Made by a program: the position numbers and the translations under genes. Source: Watersipora subatra (taxonomy: Eukaryota > Bryozoa > Gymnolaemata > Cheilostomatida > Watersiporidae). Taken from it: a DNA stretch of 64,000 bases. The stretch is from contig NC_088711.1 in NCBI RefSeq assembly GCF_963576615.1, positions 23,902,182 to 23,966,181 on the forward strand. Direction: 5' to 3'. Every line of letters begins with the position of its first letter. Position 1 is the stretch's first letter. A model generated the notes under the pieces. The model saw only the letters and a list, made by a program, of their open reading frames with translations. It made no database searches and was not told where the DNA came from. Below are positions 29,801 to 44,800 of the stretch, piece after piece.

Positions 29801-32800
29801 CACCGACTCTCTAGACGCCGACTCTCTAGACGCCGACTTTCTAGACGCCGACTCTCTAGACGCCGATTCTCTAGACACTGACTTTCTAAACACCGACTCG
29901 CTAGACACTGACTCGCTAGACACCGACTCTCTAGACGCCAACTCTTTAGACTCCGACTCTCTAGACACCGACTCTCTAGACGCCGACTTTTTAGACGCCG
30001 ACTTTCTAGACGCCAACTCTCTAGACGCCGACTCTCTAGACGCCGACTCTCTAGACGCCGATTCTCTAGACACTGACTTTCTAAACACCGACTTTCTAGA
30101 CACTGACTCTCTAGACACCGACTCTCTAAACACCGACTCGCTAGACACTGACTCGCTAGACACCGACTCTCTAGACGCCCACTCTTTAGACACCGACTTT
30201 CTAGACACCGACTCTCTAGACACCGACTCGCTAGACACTGACTCGCTAAACTGACACTAACAGCTTCGTCATTGAACCGCCTTCATCTTTTTAAAGTAAT
30301 CATTAAGGTACTTATTTTCTTTCCTTTATCAGCGCAACGTCCTCTCACGGCACACTAGACTGCTAGAGTACTAGTGCACTATAATTTTTCCAGTCTTACA
30401 ATGTATCTGTATGGTAAATAACTGTAGAGGGCAATTTTGCTAACTTTTTGTACAAACAAATACTTGCAACTTTAATTAAATGATTATGATAAACTTTCAG
30501 CCTTACTTTATATGTTTAATTACAATAGGTTTTACAAATTGGTTACCTGACAGCTGAGCAACTAATTAAATCTATATGAAAAAGGTTGGGATCAAACAGC
30601 CTGAATATGATACTTAATGATTTCGTTTCATAAACTGTATTTATGAATGCATTATTAGGCTAATTATTTTCAAATTCACAGCTTTCAATATGCATAGTTT
30701 GAACTCGTCAGCACAGTATTGCGCAGATTGCTAGGCACAGACAAGACAATCAAAACTTAATTTTAGTTTTACTTTAAAGGTTGACTTGCAACAAAATTCA
30801 CATTATAGTTATTTGGTATCAAAAGATTCACATTGTCTTACTCTGCTGTGTGGTAAGTACAATGTATGTGAAAATTTGATTACAAGCTTTTAAAAGCTAA
30901 AAAACGAACAGTTAATCGCAGCCATCTCGAAAACGCCGTAGTTCGCCATCATATTTGGATTACGCCATTATTGATTATTATGTATATTATTATATGATTG
31001 AAAACACCGTAGGTTGGATCACAGTTTGGCAAGTAGAAATTAAAACACTAAAATTATAAATAAAACAAACAACAATAGAACAACATGCATTTGCGTTCTC
31101 CATTGCAGTCACTCCCACTTCTCGCTATGATCTACCCTGTTAATCCTGAGGAGCTTCTTAAGTTTCTAAAGGACACATATGTTAAAGATTCACACCATCA
31201 CCAGTCTCATTCTGAGCTGCTTCGACGGTTGCTACTGGATACGTAAGTTTAATAAAACTAATCAATTGTTTTTGTTAATTTCAAAAAAATGCATTTGAAT
31301 AAATATTGAAGTCAATTAAGTTTTACAAGGTCCTATTTTAATTTCATTATTTGTTGCATTCTTGCTTCTATTGCTTTGGTATTCATTTAAGGATTACCAT
31401 ACTGACTGGTAGTGGTATCAAATTATCATGTATATAGTATCAAGTTACTGATTACTGACTGGTAGTGGTATCAAATTATCATGTATATAGTATCAAGTTA
31501 CTGATTACTGACTAGTCGTGGTATCAAATTATCATGTATATAGTATTAAGTTACTGATTACTGACTAGTATTGGTATCAAGTTATCTTGTATATAGTATT
31601 AAGTTACTGATTACTGACTAGTAGTGGTATCAAATTATCATGTATATAGTATTAAGTTACTGATTACTAACTAGTAGTGGTATCAAATGATCATGTATAT
31701 AGTTATCAGTATTAAATCACTGATTACTGACTAGTATTGGTATCAAATTATCATGTATGTAGTATTAAATTACTGATTACTGACTAGTAGTGGTATCAAA
31801 TTATCATGTATATAGTATTAAGTTACTGATTACTGACTAGTAGTGGTATCAAATGATCATGTACAGTATATAGTATTAAGTTACTGATTACTGACTAGTG
31901 GTATCAAATTGTCACATATATAGTATTAAGTTACTGATTACTGACTAGTAGTGGTATCAAATTATCATGTATATAGTATTAAATTACTGATTACTGATTA
32001 GTAGTGGTATCAAATTATCATGTATATAGTATTAAATTACTGATTACTGATTAGTAGTGGTATCAAATTATCATGTATATAGTATTAAGTTACTGATTAC
32101 TGACTAGTAGTGGTATCAAATAATCATGTATATAGTATTAAGTTACTGATTACTGATTAGTAGTGGTATCAAATTATCATGTATATAGTATTAAGTTACT
32201 GATTACTGACTAGTGGTATCAAATTATCATGTATATAGTATTAAATTACTGATTACTGACTAGTGGTATCAAATTATCATGTATATAGTATTAAGTTACT
32301 GATTACTGACTAGTGGTATCAAATTATCATGTATATAGTATTAAGTTACTGATTACTGACTAGTAGTGGTATCAAATTATCATGTATATAGTATTAAATT
32401 ACTGATTACTGATTAGTAGTGGTATCAAATTATCATGTATATAGTATTAAATTACTGATTACTGATTAGTAGTGGTATCAAATTATCATGTATATAGTAT
32501 TAAGTTACTGATTACTGACTAGTAGTGGTATCAAATAATCATGTATATAGTATTAAGTTACTGATTACTGATTAGTAGTGGTATCAAATTATCATGTATA
32601 TAGTATTAAGTTACTGATTACTGACTAGTGGTATCAAATTATCATGTATATAGTATTAAATTACTGATTACTGACTAGTGGTATCAAATTATCATGTATA
32701 TAGTATTAAGTTACTGATTACTGACTAGTAGTGGTATCAAATGATCATGTACAGTATATAGTATTAAGTTACTGATTACTGACTAGTCGTGGTATCAAAT

Positions 32801-35800
32801 TGTCATGTATATAGTATTAAGTTACTGATTACTGACTAGTAGTGGTATCAAATTATCATGTATATAGTATTAAATTACTGATTACTGACTGGTAGTGGTA
32901 TCAAATTATCATGTATATAGTATTAAGTTACTGATTACTGACTAGTATTGGTATCAAATTATCATGTATATAGTATTAAGTTACTGATTACTGACTAGTA
33001 GTGGTATCAAATGATCATGTACAGTATATAGTATTAAGTTACTGTTTACTGACTGGTAGTGGTATCAAATTGTCACATATATAGTATTAAGTTACTGATT
33101 ACTGACTAGTAGTGGTATCAAATTATCATGTATATAGTATTAAGTTACTGATTACTGACTAGTAGTGGTATCAAATGATCATGTACAGTATATAGTATTA
33201 AGTTACTGTTTACTGACTGGTAGTGGTATCAAATTGTCACATATATAGTATTAAGTTACTGATTACTGACTAGTAGTGGTATCAAATTATCATGTATATA
33301 GTATTAAATTACTGATTACTGACTGGTAGTGGTATCAAATTATCATGTATATAGTATTAAGTTACTGATTACTGACTAGTATTGGTATCAAATTATCATG
33401 TGTATAGTATTAAGTTACTGATTACTGACTAGTAGTGGTATCAAATTATCATGTATATAGTATTAAATTACTGATTACTGATTAGTAGTGGTATCAAATT
33501 ATCATGTACATAGTATTAAGTTACTGATTACTGACTAGTAGTGGTATCAAATTATCATGTATATAGTATCAAGTTACTGATTACTGACTGGTAGTGGTAT
33601 CAAATTATCATGTACATAGTATTAAGTTACTGATTACTGACTAGTAGTGGTATCAAATTATCATGTATATAGTATTAAATTACTGATTACTGATTAGTAG
33701 TGGTATCAAATTATCATGTATTTAGTATTAAGTTACTGATTACTGACTAGTAGTGGTATCAAATTATCATGTATATAGTATCAAGTTACTGATTACTGAC
33801 TGGTAGTGGTATCAAATTATTTTGTATATAGTATTAAGTTACTGATTAATGGCTAGTGGCTGTATCAAATTGTCTGAGATGTTTATAAGATTTTGAAAAC
33901 TGGCTTGATTCATTTCACTTTTCATCCAAAAATGAACATTTCCATCTCCCCTACTTTTGCATCATATTTCAGGTAAGATTAGATTCAATTCTCAATTCTT
34001 TGGCTATTCTAACTTCAATGACTCAATTTAATTCTCCCAAATATGCAAAATAATTTCTCTATCAATTCATACCGAAATTGACCTATGAGAGTCTAATAAA
34101 ATAACAATAACCCGCCATTGCTAATTTAGCTACACACATTAGCTCAGCCTATTGACTGCTGGTATAGCAAATATCAATTATTTCCCAAGGAATTTCGTTG
34201 CTTTTTAAAGTGGAATTAAGTCATGCCTACCATTTTTCGCTGGCTTGGTATACTTGTTGTCATATTACCTATCATATACCTTCAATTTAAATTTTTTTAG
34301 AATCAGAAAAAATTTCTGCACAAGAGTCAATGCTTTTGAAAAAGCCCTTTCTCATGAAAAACATCGCTCTCTGTGATGAATTTTCCGTCAACGCAGTAAT
34401 AATAAAGGGAAGGATTGGTACATTTTGACTCACGTCAGTTTGCTCAATGAAAATAGAGAATTGGTTAAAGACTAAAATTAAAGACTCGATTCAGTTTATT
34501 TGTTACTGGCAGGATACTCGGAGTCAATACAGCTTTGCTAGGATTTAAAGATTTCAGAGAATCGATTCCTTTCAATTCATTTGTAAAGTGAGCCTTAAGG
34601 CTTACTCGAGCAAGCATATTACTTTGAGTGCCCATCTCTGCAAATTATTAAGTTAATGTTATTGTTGCTCAATCGAATTTTATTTTAGTTTTAGCAACGT
34701 CAGTTCCATTAGCATTATTTTTAGAGACATGACTCTAGAAGCTTTGAAAAATACTTTGTGGGAAAAGTTCAATGCCGCTACACTCGGAAGCGTCCAAGAC
34801 CTTCTCGGCATTGGTCAACTCGGAGAAGTTTTGAAAAAAGTCAAAGGTACCCAAAACCACTTATCAGACCCTCAATGCTATTTTGCATACCTATCTTTAG
34901 CAAGCATGGATTATGAATGCAGAGTTTAGTGTTTTTAACATATAATACTATGACTTTCATGAAGTTAGTGTTATAAACCTGTCATTGCACGCTGCAGTTC
35001 ATTTTCTTGCTATTTAGAGAAAAGAAAGAAAACAGGTTCGGTAAAGCTGAGAGCACTTCCAGATTGGCTAGAGAGAGGGAGACCAAGTCTGGTTGCTGTC
35101 TCGGAGCGTAAGATTCATCTTTTACTGACACACTTTAAACATTCACTATTATGTTTGAAATGCTGTTTACTCGATGTGATGACTTGAAAAGTTTTGGCCT
35201 GAAGTCGCGATCTGAAGTTTTTGTCCAATTTCTTTTATCTCAGTTGTTTATTGGGAAAGCATCAACCATCTTTAAATTTATATTGTTGGTATGTACCAAG
35301 CAGTTTTACATTTTACTGTACTGCGAGCTAGCGCCTTTGCAATAATTAGATGTGCTATTGTGTATGATAGTTAGCTGTGTAGTCAGTAGTTATTACAGTG
35401 GTGACTGTACCACCTGAATTGTAAGATCTAGTTTCAGCTCACCAGTACAAGCGTGTGACAAACTATTGCACTTGTTGTCATCTACAGCCATCTCTAGTCG
35501 CTTGAATCTGTTCAATCTCTTACTCAATTATAGCTGTTTATTTAACAGAAAAAATATACCAGATGGTTCTGTCAATCTACGAGTTTGATAAGGTTTGCTT
35601 GCCTCCTACAAGAAATGAAGTTATGATATGTAACAGCAGCACAAATTCGGAGGAGGTATGTGGTCAGAGATTTCCCATCACCATATATGTAGGTTATTGC
35701 TTTGATACACTTGAATATGTGTTTCCTGACATTCTATACACAGCTAAAACTTCTTTTAATGTTTGCATTTGACTAGATTCTGGCCAAGGAACTGGTTTGG

Positions 35801-38800
35801 TCATTTTAGCAATCAAAGTCGGTAGGAGCTAAATGTAAGGGAGTATATTTTACTATTGACAGACTTGCAAGCAATACTGGGAAAACCGTTAACTAACATT
35901 ACACAAAGGAAGAGCAATTTCAACAAGTATTTATGTGGTCAAAGTACTGCGTGTAACAAAAAGATATAGTCCAGATCCTATAATAAATCCTTCAATCGCT
36001 TTCACATGGATGACAAATTGCTTTGAATTTAAAAATTTTTTACAGTCATACCTTGACGTACGAGAAAATTGAGATATGAGAATAATTTCGAGCAAGTTTC
36101 TTGAGATACGGGCTGATTCTCGATGGCCGCTATATGGACAAGTACATGAAAGGCTGCCTTTGTGAACAGCTTCGCTCGGTCTTTCTCCTCGATTCAGTTT
36201 GAAAAATGTTTTTAAAAGATAGGCTAAAAGTTATAGTGAACGCGAAGCGCAAGCGCATAACGGGAAACACAAGACAAGCGCATAACGGGAAACACAAGAC
36301 AAGCGCATAACGGGAAACACAAGACAAGCGCATAACGGGAAACACAAGAAAAGATTAAGACGACAAATTTAAAGTAAGTTTAGCGAAAGAAAATGCCTAA
36401 ATCCATCCAAGTTAAATTTTAAGTTTTTATTACATCAGGTCATAAAAGTTTAGTGTACCGAAAGCGTTACTCTCAAGTCTATCTCAGACAGCTGTTGTCC
36501 ACAGCGTCGGTTTCGAAAGTAAAAACTACATACCCTAGGACACTTATATTTTGCTAGTATTTAGTTTCGTGAGTAGCATACAGAGTAAAATTTCACTGCA
36601 ACTTAATTTCGCAGCTCTGATGAGTGCGAAAATATTGTAATGTGAAAATAAATGCAGTGGAACAAACATCATTAGATTCCTCAGGTCCAGGTCACTGGTA
36701 CGAAATATTTTTCAATTTGGGACTACAGTACTTTTCAGACTATAAAACGCACCTCTATATAAGCTGCATCTGCTTTATTTTCCAATAAACGATAATAAAA
36801 CAATACATAAGCCGCACTTTTGAATAGGCCGCAGAACTAAGGACTATGCTTTTTAACGTGGCAGCAACTTTCCTGTATAAAACGGAACAGTGGAGAACGG
36901 CACCGTTTCGTATTATCCGACGCTTTTTAACTTAGTGCCTAACGGGACAGTACCGTGAGGCATTGTTTTGTATTTTCTTTCACCGTTAGAAGCCACTAAT
37001 TGGAGATTCCCGTTAGTGCGCCCTAGCGGTTAAAGAAAAAGCCACAGATTAGCCGCACCCTTATATAAGCCGCATAGCTCAAATCATCAGAAAAAATTAG
37101 CCGCTAATAGTCCAAAAAGTACGGTAGTTTTTATTTGTGAACCACAGGTAGAAATGTGTAGGCGATATCAATAATACAATTTGATCGCTTGCTGCCATTT
37201 GTTTCCTGGACTATCAATGACATCAAGGCTCCTGCCGTAGTGACCTTCAAGTATTTATAGCGCGCGGTGGCCATGGCTCCAGTTTGTTATTGCTTTTGGC
37301 TGGTAATAAAATTCATCACCACAATAATTATTATTCAATTTTATGACTTTCCCTATTAGACTGTCATCCTCATCAGTTACAAATTCAATGACTAAACTAA
37401 TATCATCATCTTCCTAATTTGTCTAGGCTTTTCCAAAAAAACTTATCTTAATTTGTTTTGCCATGCTGCTCAGTCGGTGTATTAGCTATAATGAGTTTAG
37501 CAAAGATTACCCAATGAGCCAACCACACACGAAACTTGCCTGCATTTCTAAAATGCCGGTTTTATTGTGAATATCAATGAACAAAGCCATTTAATTTCGC
37601 GTTTTCGCTCGTTCGTTATGATAGTTTAGTTTCGCTCATGAAATTTTCGCGAGAGTATGTTGCCGCGAAAATGCGAAAGTTAGATGCCGCGAATACATAA
37701 ATGTCCTAGGGTGAAGCAGTGTACAATGCGTTGTTATATTTTATTGCAGATATTGTTATATTGTTATTTATAACAATTAAATAAGTATTTGTTACTTTTT
37801 AGAGCATATACTGAATGACAACAATTAAAAATCGTTTTTCCACTGTAATATCTTGTTTTAGGTGTTGTTTTGTAGTACAGCAATGTATTAATTGGTATTT
37901 GGTTATTTCATCTAGATAATAGTGCCTTGAGATACCAGTAAATTGACATACGAGCTCAGTTCCAGAACACATTAAGCTTGTATGTTGAGGTATGACAGTA
38001 ATACGCAAAAAAAAGCTCCTATATGACTAGTTGACCCATGGTTACTTTCATATTTTTAATCACAGTTTACAAGTAAGTGAAGGTGACTCCAAGAAGTAAC
38101 AATAGAAACATTCTGATCATAAATGAGCTACAGTACACCCCGGGTTACGATGTTCTTGTTGTATTGCTTTTGTGCCTTCTGATGTGGAACACGAGGTTTT
38201 TTTGCCTTGGCCATACAAAATTTTTTTCTTGATACGATCTCAAAAATATTTCACTCAAAATTCACATTTGGCAGTCAGGGTACTGAATGCGTCAGAATAA
38301 TGAAGATGCCGATATGCTATTTGCCGAAATCTCTCCAAAAACACATTGAAGGGATATGATGCTCGCTCCCCCTCTCACTTCAGCATTCTTTGTGTTTCAC
38401 TCACACATATGTTTGTGTGAGTGAAACGAAAGTTAGTAAAAATAAGCGAAAGGGAAAGTTTATTGTGCATTTTACCGTTCAATATAATATTTATTTTGAA
38501 CTTCAATTCATTATTCGTATATAATTATATAACTACATATATAACATCAATTCGCTAGTCGTGGATCCTAAGTTTGATAACGACGTTAAAGGAAGAAGTA
38601 AGACAATGATTACCATTGCAACGGAGCGAGAGTTACTAGATTACCTATAACTTAACTATAGTTACTAAGGTTAATATACTATTTTATTGTTAATTTTTTA
38701 TAGGTAAAAGATTGTGAATATTTTTATCATTGAGTGTTTGCATTAGATAATTACTATGGGTTTCTATATCCCTCTATATGAAATTTTCACCTTACGATCT

Positions 38801-41800
38801 CAACCCCAAAATGAATTAATGTTGTATGGCGAGGGTGTTGTATGTCGAGGTATGACTCTACTGTGTATTGTATTAAGATTTTCACTGTAGCTATCTGTGC
38901 TTTCCAAATGATGAATTTGAAATATGCCAGCAGTTTAAGTTTATCCACAGAAAAGCTAGCGATTCACAATCTGTATATATTAATCTCAGTGTTTGGTTTT
39001 TTGTTGCTCTTTTTGTTAATCATCCCTGTGTCCAGTTATTGAAATTAAAATCTAGCAATGATAAACTGCTTCGCAGAGGATTTGATCTCGGTACTTCCAC
39101 GTCTGAAGAGCGTGATGTTAATCACCACACTACAATCGTACAACTGACCATAATAATGAATGTAATTACATTAATTATATTGATTAAAATGCTCACACTT
39201 AAACCAAAACTGTCATGTACAACTTTTATCATATTTACTAGGTCAATCAGACATGCTGATTCCAATTTTGTACTCAAAATAAAAATTGATCCACTAACTT
39301 TCAGAGTATTGAAGGCTTTTTTACAGCGTTTTAATATCGGTCTCAAAAACAACACAATTGGCATTTAACGTAAGTTAGGGATGTTTAGTCCGATTTAGAA
39401 TAATAGAGATGGGTGTCTTAAAACCCGTTATTAACTAAATCCAGCCTGTAAAATAATCTCAGTCTTTTATGAAAGGTATATAAACTATTTAAAATTGCTC
39501 GTAGCTTGTTACATGATGTTTAAATGGGCTGAACTCCGAGAAAAATGAGCTCACAAAAGCGCGATTTTATCACAAGCTAGCGTTGTTATCGTGATTTTTT
39601 GAGCTCATTTGTAAATATGCAATGTTAACTAGCTTAATTACCTTTCAGAAAAGACTGAGATCATTTTTAAGACTGAATTTAGATAATAATGGATTTTAAA
39701 ACACCCATCTCTATTATTCTAGATCGGTCTAAACATTCCTAAGTTCCATTCCTAAAAAGCTAGGTTAAGTCACGTATTTATGGGCGGAGCTTGTTGCGCC
39801 GATCATGTTGTTTTCGAGACCGATATTAGATTGTTGTAAAAAGCCTTCAATACTCTGAAAGTTAGTGGACCAATCTTTATTTTGAGTACAAAATCGGAAT
39901 CGGCATGTCTGATTTACCTAGCAAATACGATAAAAGTTGTACGTGACAGTTATGGTTTAAGCTCCTGAGGTTATTAATTACCACAGTTGATCGTTACGCG
40001 TATCAATTACTAAGCTGGTTAAAAACACTGCTATTGTTTTAGTAAATATATAGACTACTAGCTAAAGAGGTAAGTTGCTCAAATTTATTGGGTAATTATT
40101 TTATTATACGTACAACACCGGGCAACATCTAACAAATAAGTGTATATGTTTGTTATGAAGTTGTTGTAAACACAGTTTACTTGTAGGTTCGTCTGTTTCT
40201 TAACCGTGCTTTGGCAGACCCCAACTCCTACTACTGTATGGTGAACTGCCACCTGCTGAACTATGACGTCTGCAGAGTCATTGAGGATAGACTCGGCAAC
40301 ACTGCTGATGACACAGTCAAGAATTATGGTCTGGCATTCCTCTATGCTGAAGAGAAGAGAGATGCAAGAATTCGTGCCATTCTCGAGTCATATTTGGTGA
40401 AGAATCCTGCCCAGGCTGACATTCAACAATTACAGAAGTACTTAGCAAAAACACTGTTGAAAATTCCATCAAGGACAAAGAGTGCAGGCAAAGTTGATCC
40501 AGACGAGTAGGTTTAGCTGCGTTAAGGTCTTTGTGCACATTACATGTATTTCCAACATGTTGAGTTATGTTTACGATCTAAAAATCTAAGAATCAAATAA
40601 CTTTCCCAACATTATATGCTATTTTTAAAAACTAAAACAAGAGTTGAACATGGCAGGTTGTTATGTAGATCATTTGCACGACTGATTCGTTCCACGAGGG
40701 CTGGCGTTGGGAAATCGCTTCACAAGAAGAACCTTTGTGCTGCGGTTCGAGCAAACAAGGATCTTTCCGGAAAGGATATCACGATTCCAGTGTATAAGAC
40801 AGTCGACACAGATGTTATCATTAAGAGGCTTAATGATGATCTTGGCAATGGATACGGTGTTAATTGTTATCACACCATCCATTTTGATATTGCGCATGAG
40901 GTGGGTCTTCAACAAAATAACATGTCAATGCTCATATTCTCCTTGTTTCAATGAAAACAGTTACTAGACAAAATCTTAATGGTCAAATAATTTTAAAAAG
41001 GGTTTAAGTGGAAATTTGAAATAATTAGCAAGTTGTAGCTAAATTAAGTCTGTTTTGCTATGACTACAATAAAATATGATTCGGTAATGATACAATTAAT
41101 ACGATCTGAGAAAACTAAATAAAAGTCCTGAATATGTTGAATTAATAATAACAGTTTGCGCATAAGTGTGTTTAAAAAAAGGTTACTGTTCTAGCATAAG
41201 CTATTCATCAAAACATTGAATACGACGATACTGTTACCTCTCGCCACAGGTACAAATGTAAAACATTTGATGAAACACTAAAGATTGAATGTATGCGATC
41301 ATGCAAGCCAGTTGTTCTGTAAGATTGAATGTATGCGATCATGCAAGCCAGTTATTCTGTAAGATTGAATGTGTGTGATCATGCAAGCCAGTTGTTCTGT
41401 ATAAGATTGAATGTATGCGATCATGCTAGCCAGTTGTTCTGTAAGATTGAATGTATGCGATCATGCAAGCCAGTTATTCTGTAAGATTGAATGCATGCGA
41501 TCATGCTAGCCAGTTATTCTGTAAGATTGAATGTATGCGATCATGCAAGCCAGTTATTCTGTAAGATTGAATGTGTGTGATCATGCAAGCCAGTTATTCT
41601 GTAAGATTGAATGCATGCGATCATACTAGGCAGTTATTCTGTAAGATTGAATGTATGCGATCATGCAAGCCAGTTATTCTGTAAGATTGAATGTATGCGA
41701 TCATGCTAGGCAGTTATTCTGTAAGATTGAATGTATGCGATCATGCAAGCCAGTTATTCTGTAAGATTGAATGTATGCGATCATGCAAGCCAGTTATTCT

Positions 41801-44800
41801 GTAAGATTGAATGTATGCGATCATGCAAGCCAGTTATTCTGTAAGATTGAATGTATGCGATCATGCAAGCCAGTTGTTCTGTAAGATTGAATGTATGCGA
41901 TCATGCAAGCCAGTTATTCTGTAAGATTGAATGTGTGTGATCATGCAAGCCAGTTATTCTGTAAGATTGAATGCATGCGATCATGCTAGGCAGTTATTCT
42001 GTAAGATTGAATGTATGCGATCATGCAAGCCAGTTATTCTGTAAGATTGAATGTATGCGATCATGCAAGCCAGTTATTCTGTAAGATTGAATGTATGCGA
42101 TCATGCAAGCCAGTTATTCTGTAAGATTGAATGTATGCGATCATGCAAGCCAGTTGTTCTGTAAGATTGAATGTATGCGATCATGCAAGCCAGTTGTTCT
42201 GTAAGATTGAATGTATGCGATCATGCAAGCCAGTTATTCTGTAAGATTGAATGTATGCGATCATACAAGCCAGTTGTTCTGTAAGATTGAATGTATGCGA
42301 TCATGCAAGCCAGTTGTTCTGTAAGGTTGAATGTATGCGATCATGCAAGCCAGTTATTCTGTAAGATTGAATGTATGTGATCATGCAAGCCAGTTATTCT
42401 GTAACATTGAATGTATGCAATCATGCTAGCCAGTTATTCTGTAAGATTGAATGTATGCGATCATACAAGCCAGTTGTTCTCTAAGATTGAATGTATGCAA
42501 TCATGCAAGCCAGTTTTTCTGTATAAGATTGAATGTATGCGATCATGCAAGCCAGTTGTTCTGTAAGATTGAATGTATGCAATCATGCAAGCCAGTTTTT
42601 CTGTATAAGATTGAATGTATGCGATCATGCAAGCTAGTTCTTCTGTAAAATTGAATGTATGCAATCATGCAAGCCAGTTATTCTGTAAGATTGAATGTAT
42701 GCGATCATGCAAACCAGTTGTTCTGTAAGATTGAATGTATGCGATCATGCAAGCCAGTTGTTCTGTAAGGTTGAATGTATGCGATCATGCAAGCCAGTTG
42801 TTCTGTAAGATTGAATGTATGCGATCATGCAAGCCAGTTGTTCTGTAAGATTGAATGTATGCGATCATGCAAGCCAGTTGTTCTGTAAGATTGAATGTGT
42901 GTGATCATGCAAGCCAGTTATTCTGTAAGGTTGAATGTATGCGATCATGCAAGCCAGTTGTTCTGTAAGATTGAATGTATGCGATCATGCAAGCCAGTTG
43001 TTCTGTAAGATTGAATGTGTGTGATCATGCAAGCCAGTTGTTCTGTAAGATTGAATGTATGCAATCATGCAAGCCAGTTGTTCTGTAAGATTGAATGTAT
43101 GCGATCATACAAGCCAGTTGTTCTCTAAGATTGAATGTATGCAATCATGCAAGCCAGTTTTTCTGTATAAGATTGAATGTATGCGATCATGCAAGCCAGT
43201 TATTCTGTAAGATTGAATGTGTGTGATCATGCAAGCCAGTTATTCTGTAAGATTGAATGCATGCGATCATACTAGGCAGTTATTCTGTAAGATTGAATGT
43301 ATGCGATCATGCAAGCCAGTTATTCTGTAAGATTGAATGTATGCGATCATGCTAGGCAGTTATTCTGTAAGATTGAATGTATGCGATCATGCAAGCCAGT
43401 TATTCTGTAAGATTGAATGTATGCGATCATGCAAGCCAGTTATTCTGTAAGATTGAATGTATGCGATCATGCAAGCCAGTTATTCTGTAAGATTGAATGT
43501 ATGCGATCATGCAAGCCAGTTATTCTGTAAGATTGAATGTATGCGATCATGCAAGCCAGTTGTTCTGTAAGATTGAATGTATGCGATCATGCAAGCCAGT
43601 TGTTCTGTAAGATTGAATGTATGCGATCATGCAAGCCAGTTATTCTGTAAGATTGAATGTATGCGATCATACAAGCCAGTTGTTCTGTAAGATTGAATGT
43701 ATGCGATCATGCAAGCCAGTTGTTCTGTAAGGTTGAATGTATGCGATCATGCAAGCCAGTTATTCTGTAAGATTGAATGTATGTGATCATGCAAGCCAGT
43801 TATTCTGTAACATTGAATGTATGCAATCATGCTAGCCAGTTATTCTGTAAGATTGAATGTATGCGATCATACAAGCCAGTTGTTCTCTAAGATTGAATGT
43901 ATGCAATCATGCAAGCCAGTTTTTCTGTATAAGATTGAATGTATGCGATCATGCAAGCCAGTTGTTCTGTAAGATTGAATGTATGCAATCATGCAAGCCA
44001 GTTTTTCTGTATAAGATTGAATGTATGCGATCATGCAAGCTAGTTCTTCTGTAAAATTGAATGTATGCAATCATGCAAGCCAGTTATTCTGTAAGATTGA
44101 ATGTATGCGATCATGCAAACCAGTTGTTCTGTAAGATTGAATGTATGCGATCATGCAAGCCAGTTGTTCTGTAAGGTTGAATGTATGCGATCATGCAAGC
44201 CAGTTGTTCTGTAAGATTGAATGTATGCGATCATGCAAGCCAGTTGTTCTGTAAGATTGAATGTATGCGATCATGCAAGCCAGTTGTTCTGTAAGATTGA
44301 ATGTGTGTGATCATGCAAGCCAGTTATTCTGTAAGGTTGAATGTATGCGATCATGCAAGCCAGTTGTTCTGTAAGATTGAATGTATGCGATCATGCAAGC
44401 CAGTTATTCTGTAAGATTGAATGTATGCGATCATGCAAGCCAGTTATTCTGTAAGATTGAATGTGTGTGATCATGCAAGCCAGTTGTTCTGTATAAGATT
44501 GAATGTATGCGATCATGCTAGCCAGTTATTCTGTAAGATTGAATGTATGCGATCATGCAAGCCAGTTGTTCTGTAAGATTGAATGTGTGTGATCATGCAA
44601 GCCAGTTGTTCTGTATAAGATTGAATGTATGCGATCATGCTAGCCAGTTGTTCTGTAAGATTGAATGTATGCGATCATGCAAGCCAGTTATTCTGTAAGA
44701 TTGAATGCATGCGATCATGCTAGCCAGTTATTCTGTAAGATTGAATGTATGTGATCATGCAAGCCAGTTATTCTGTAACATTGAATGTATGCAATCATGC

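Larger units (their letters stand above)
36043..37998. mobile_element. pogo/Tc1-like MITE (outermost of three nested elements)
   Basis: Begins TA|cagtcataccttgacgtacg and ends gttgaggtatgacag|TA. The right part is homologous (inverted) to the left part of the pogo-like element at 59616. Without the nested insertion at 36533-37711 it is about 777 bp. It holds four copies of a 25-bp repeat (aagcgcataacgggaaacac plus aagac) at 36246-36350. Confidence 0.75.

Noticed and set aside
29234..30238. 334-residue Ser/Arg/Glu-rich protein (SR-like)
   Set aside because: It is the minus-strand reading of a 15-bp minisatellite, with no splice or start context.
39039..39368. 109-residue hydrophobic ORF
   Set aside because: Lies on one arm of a large palindrome and has no start, splice or homology support.
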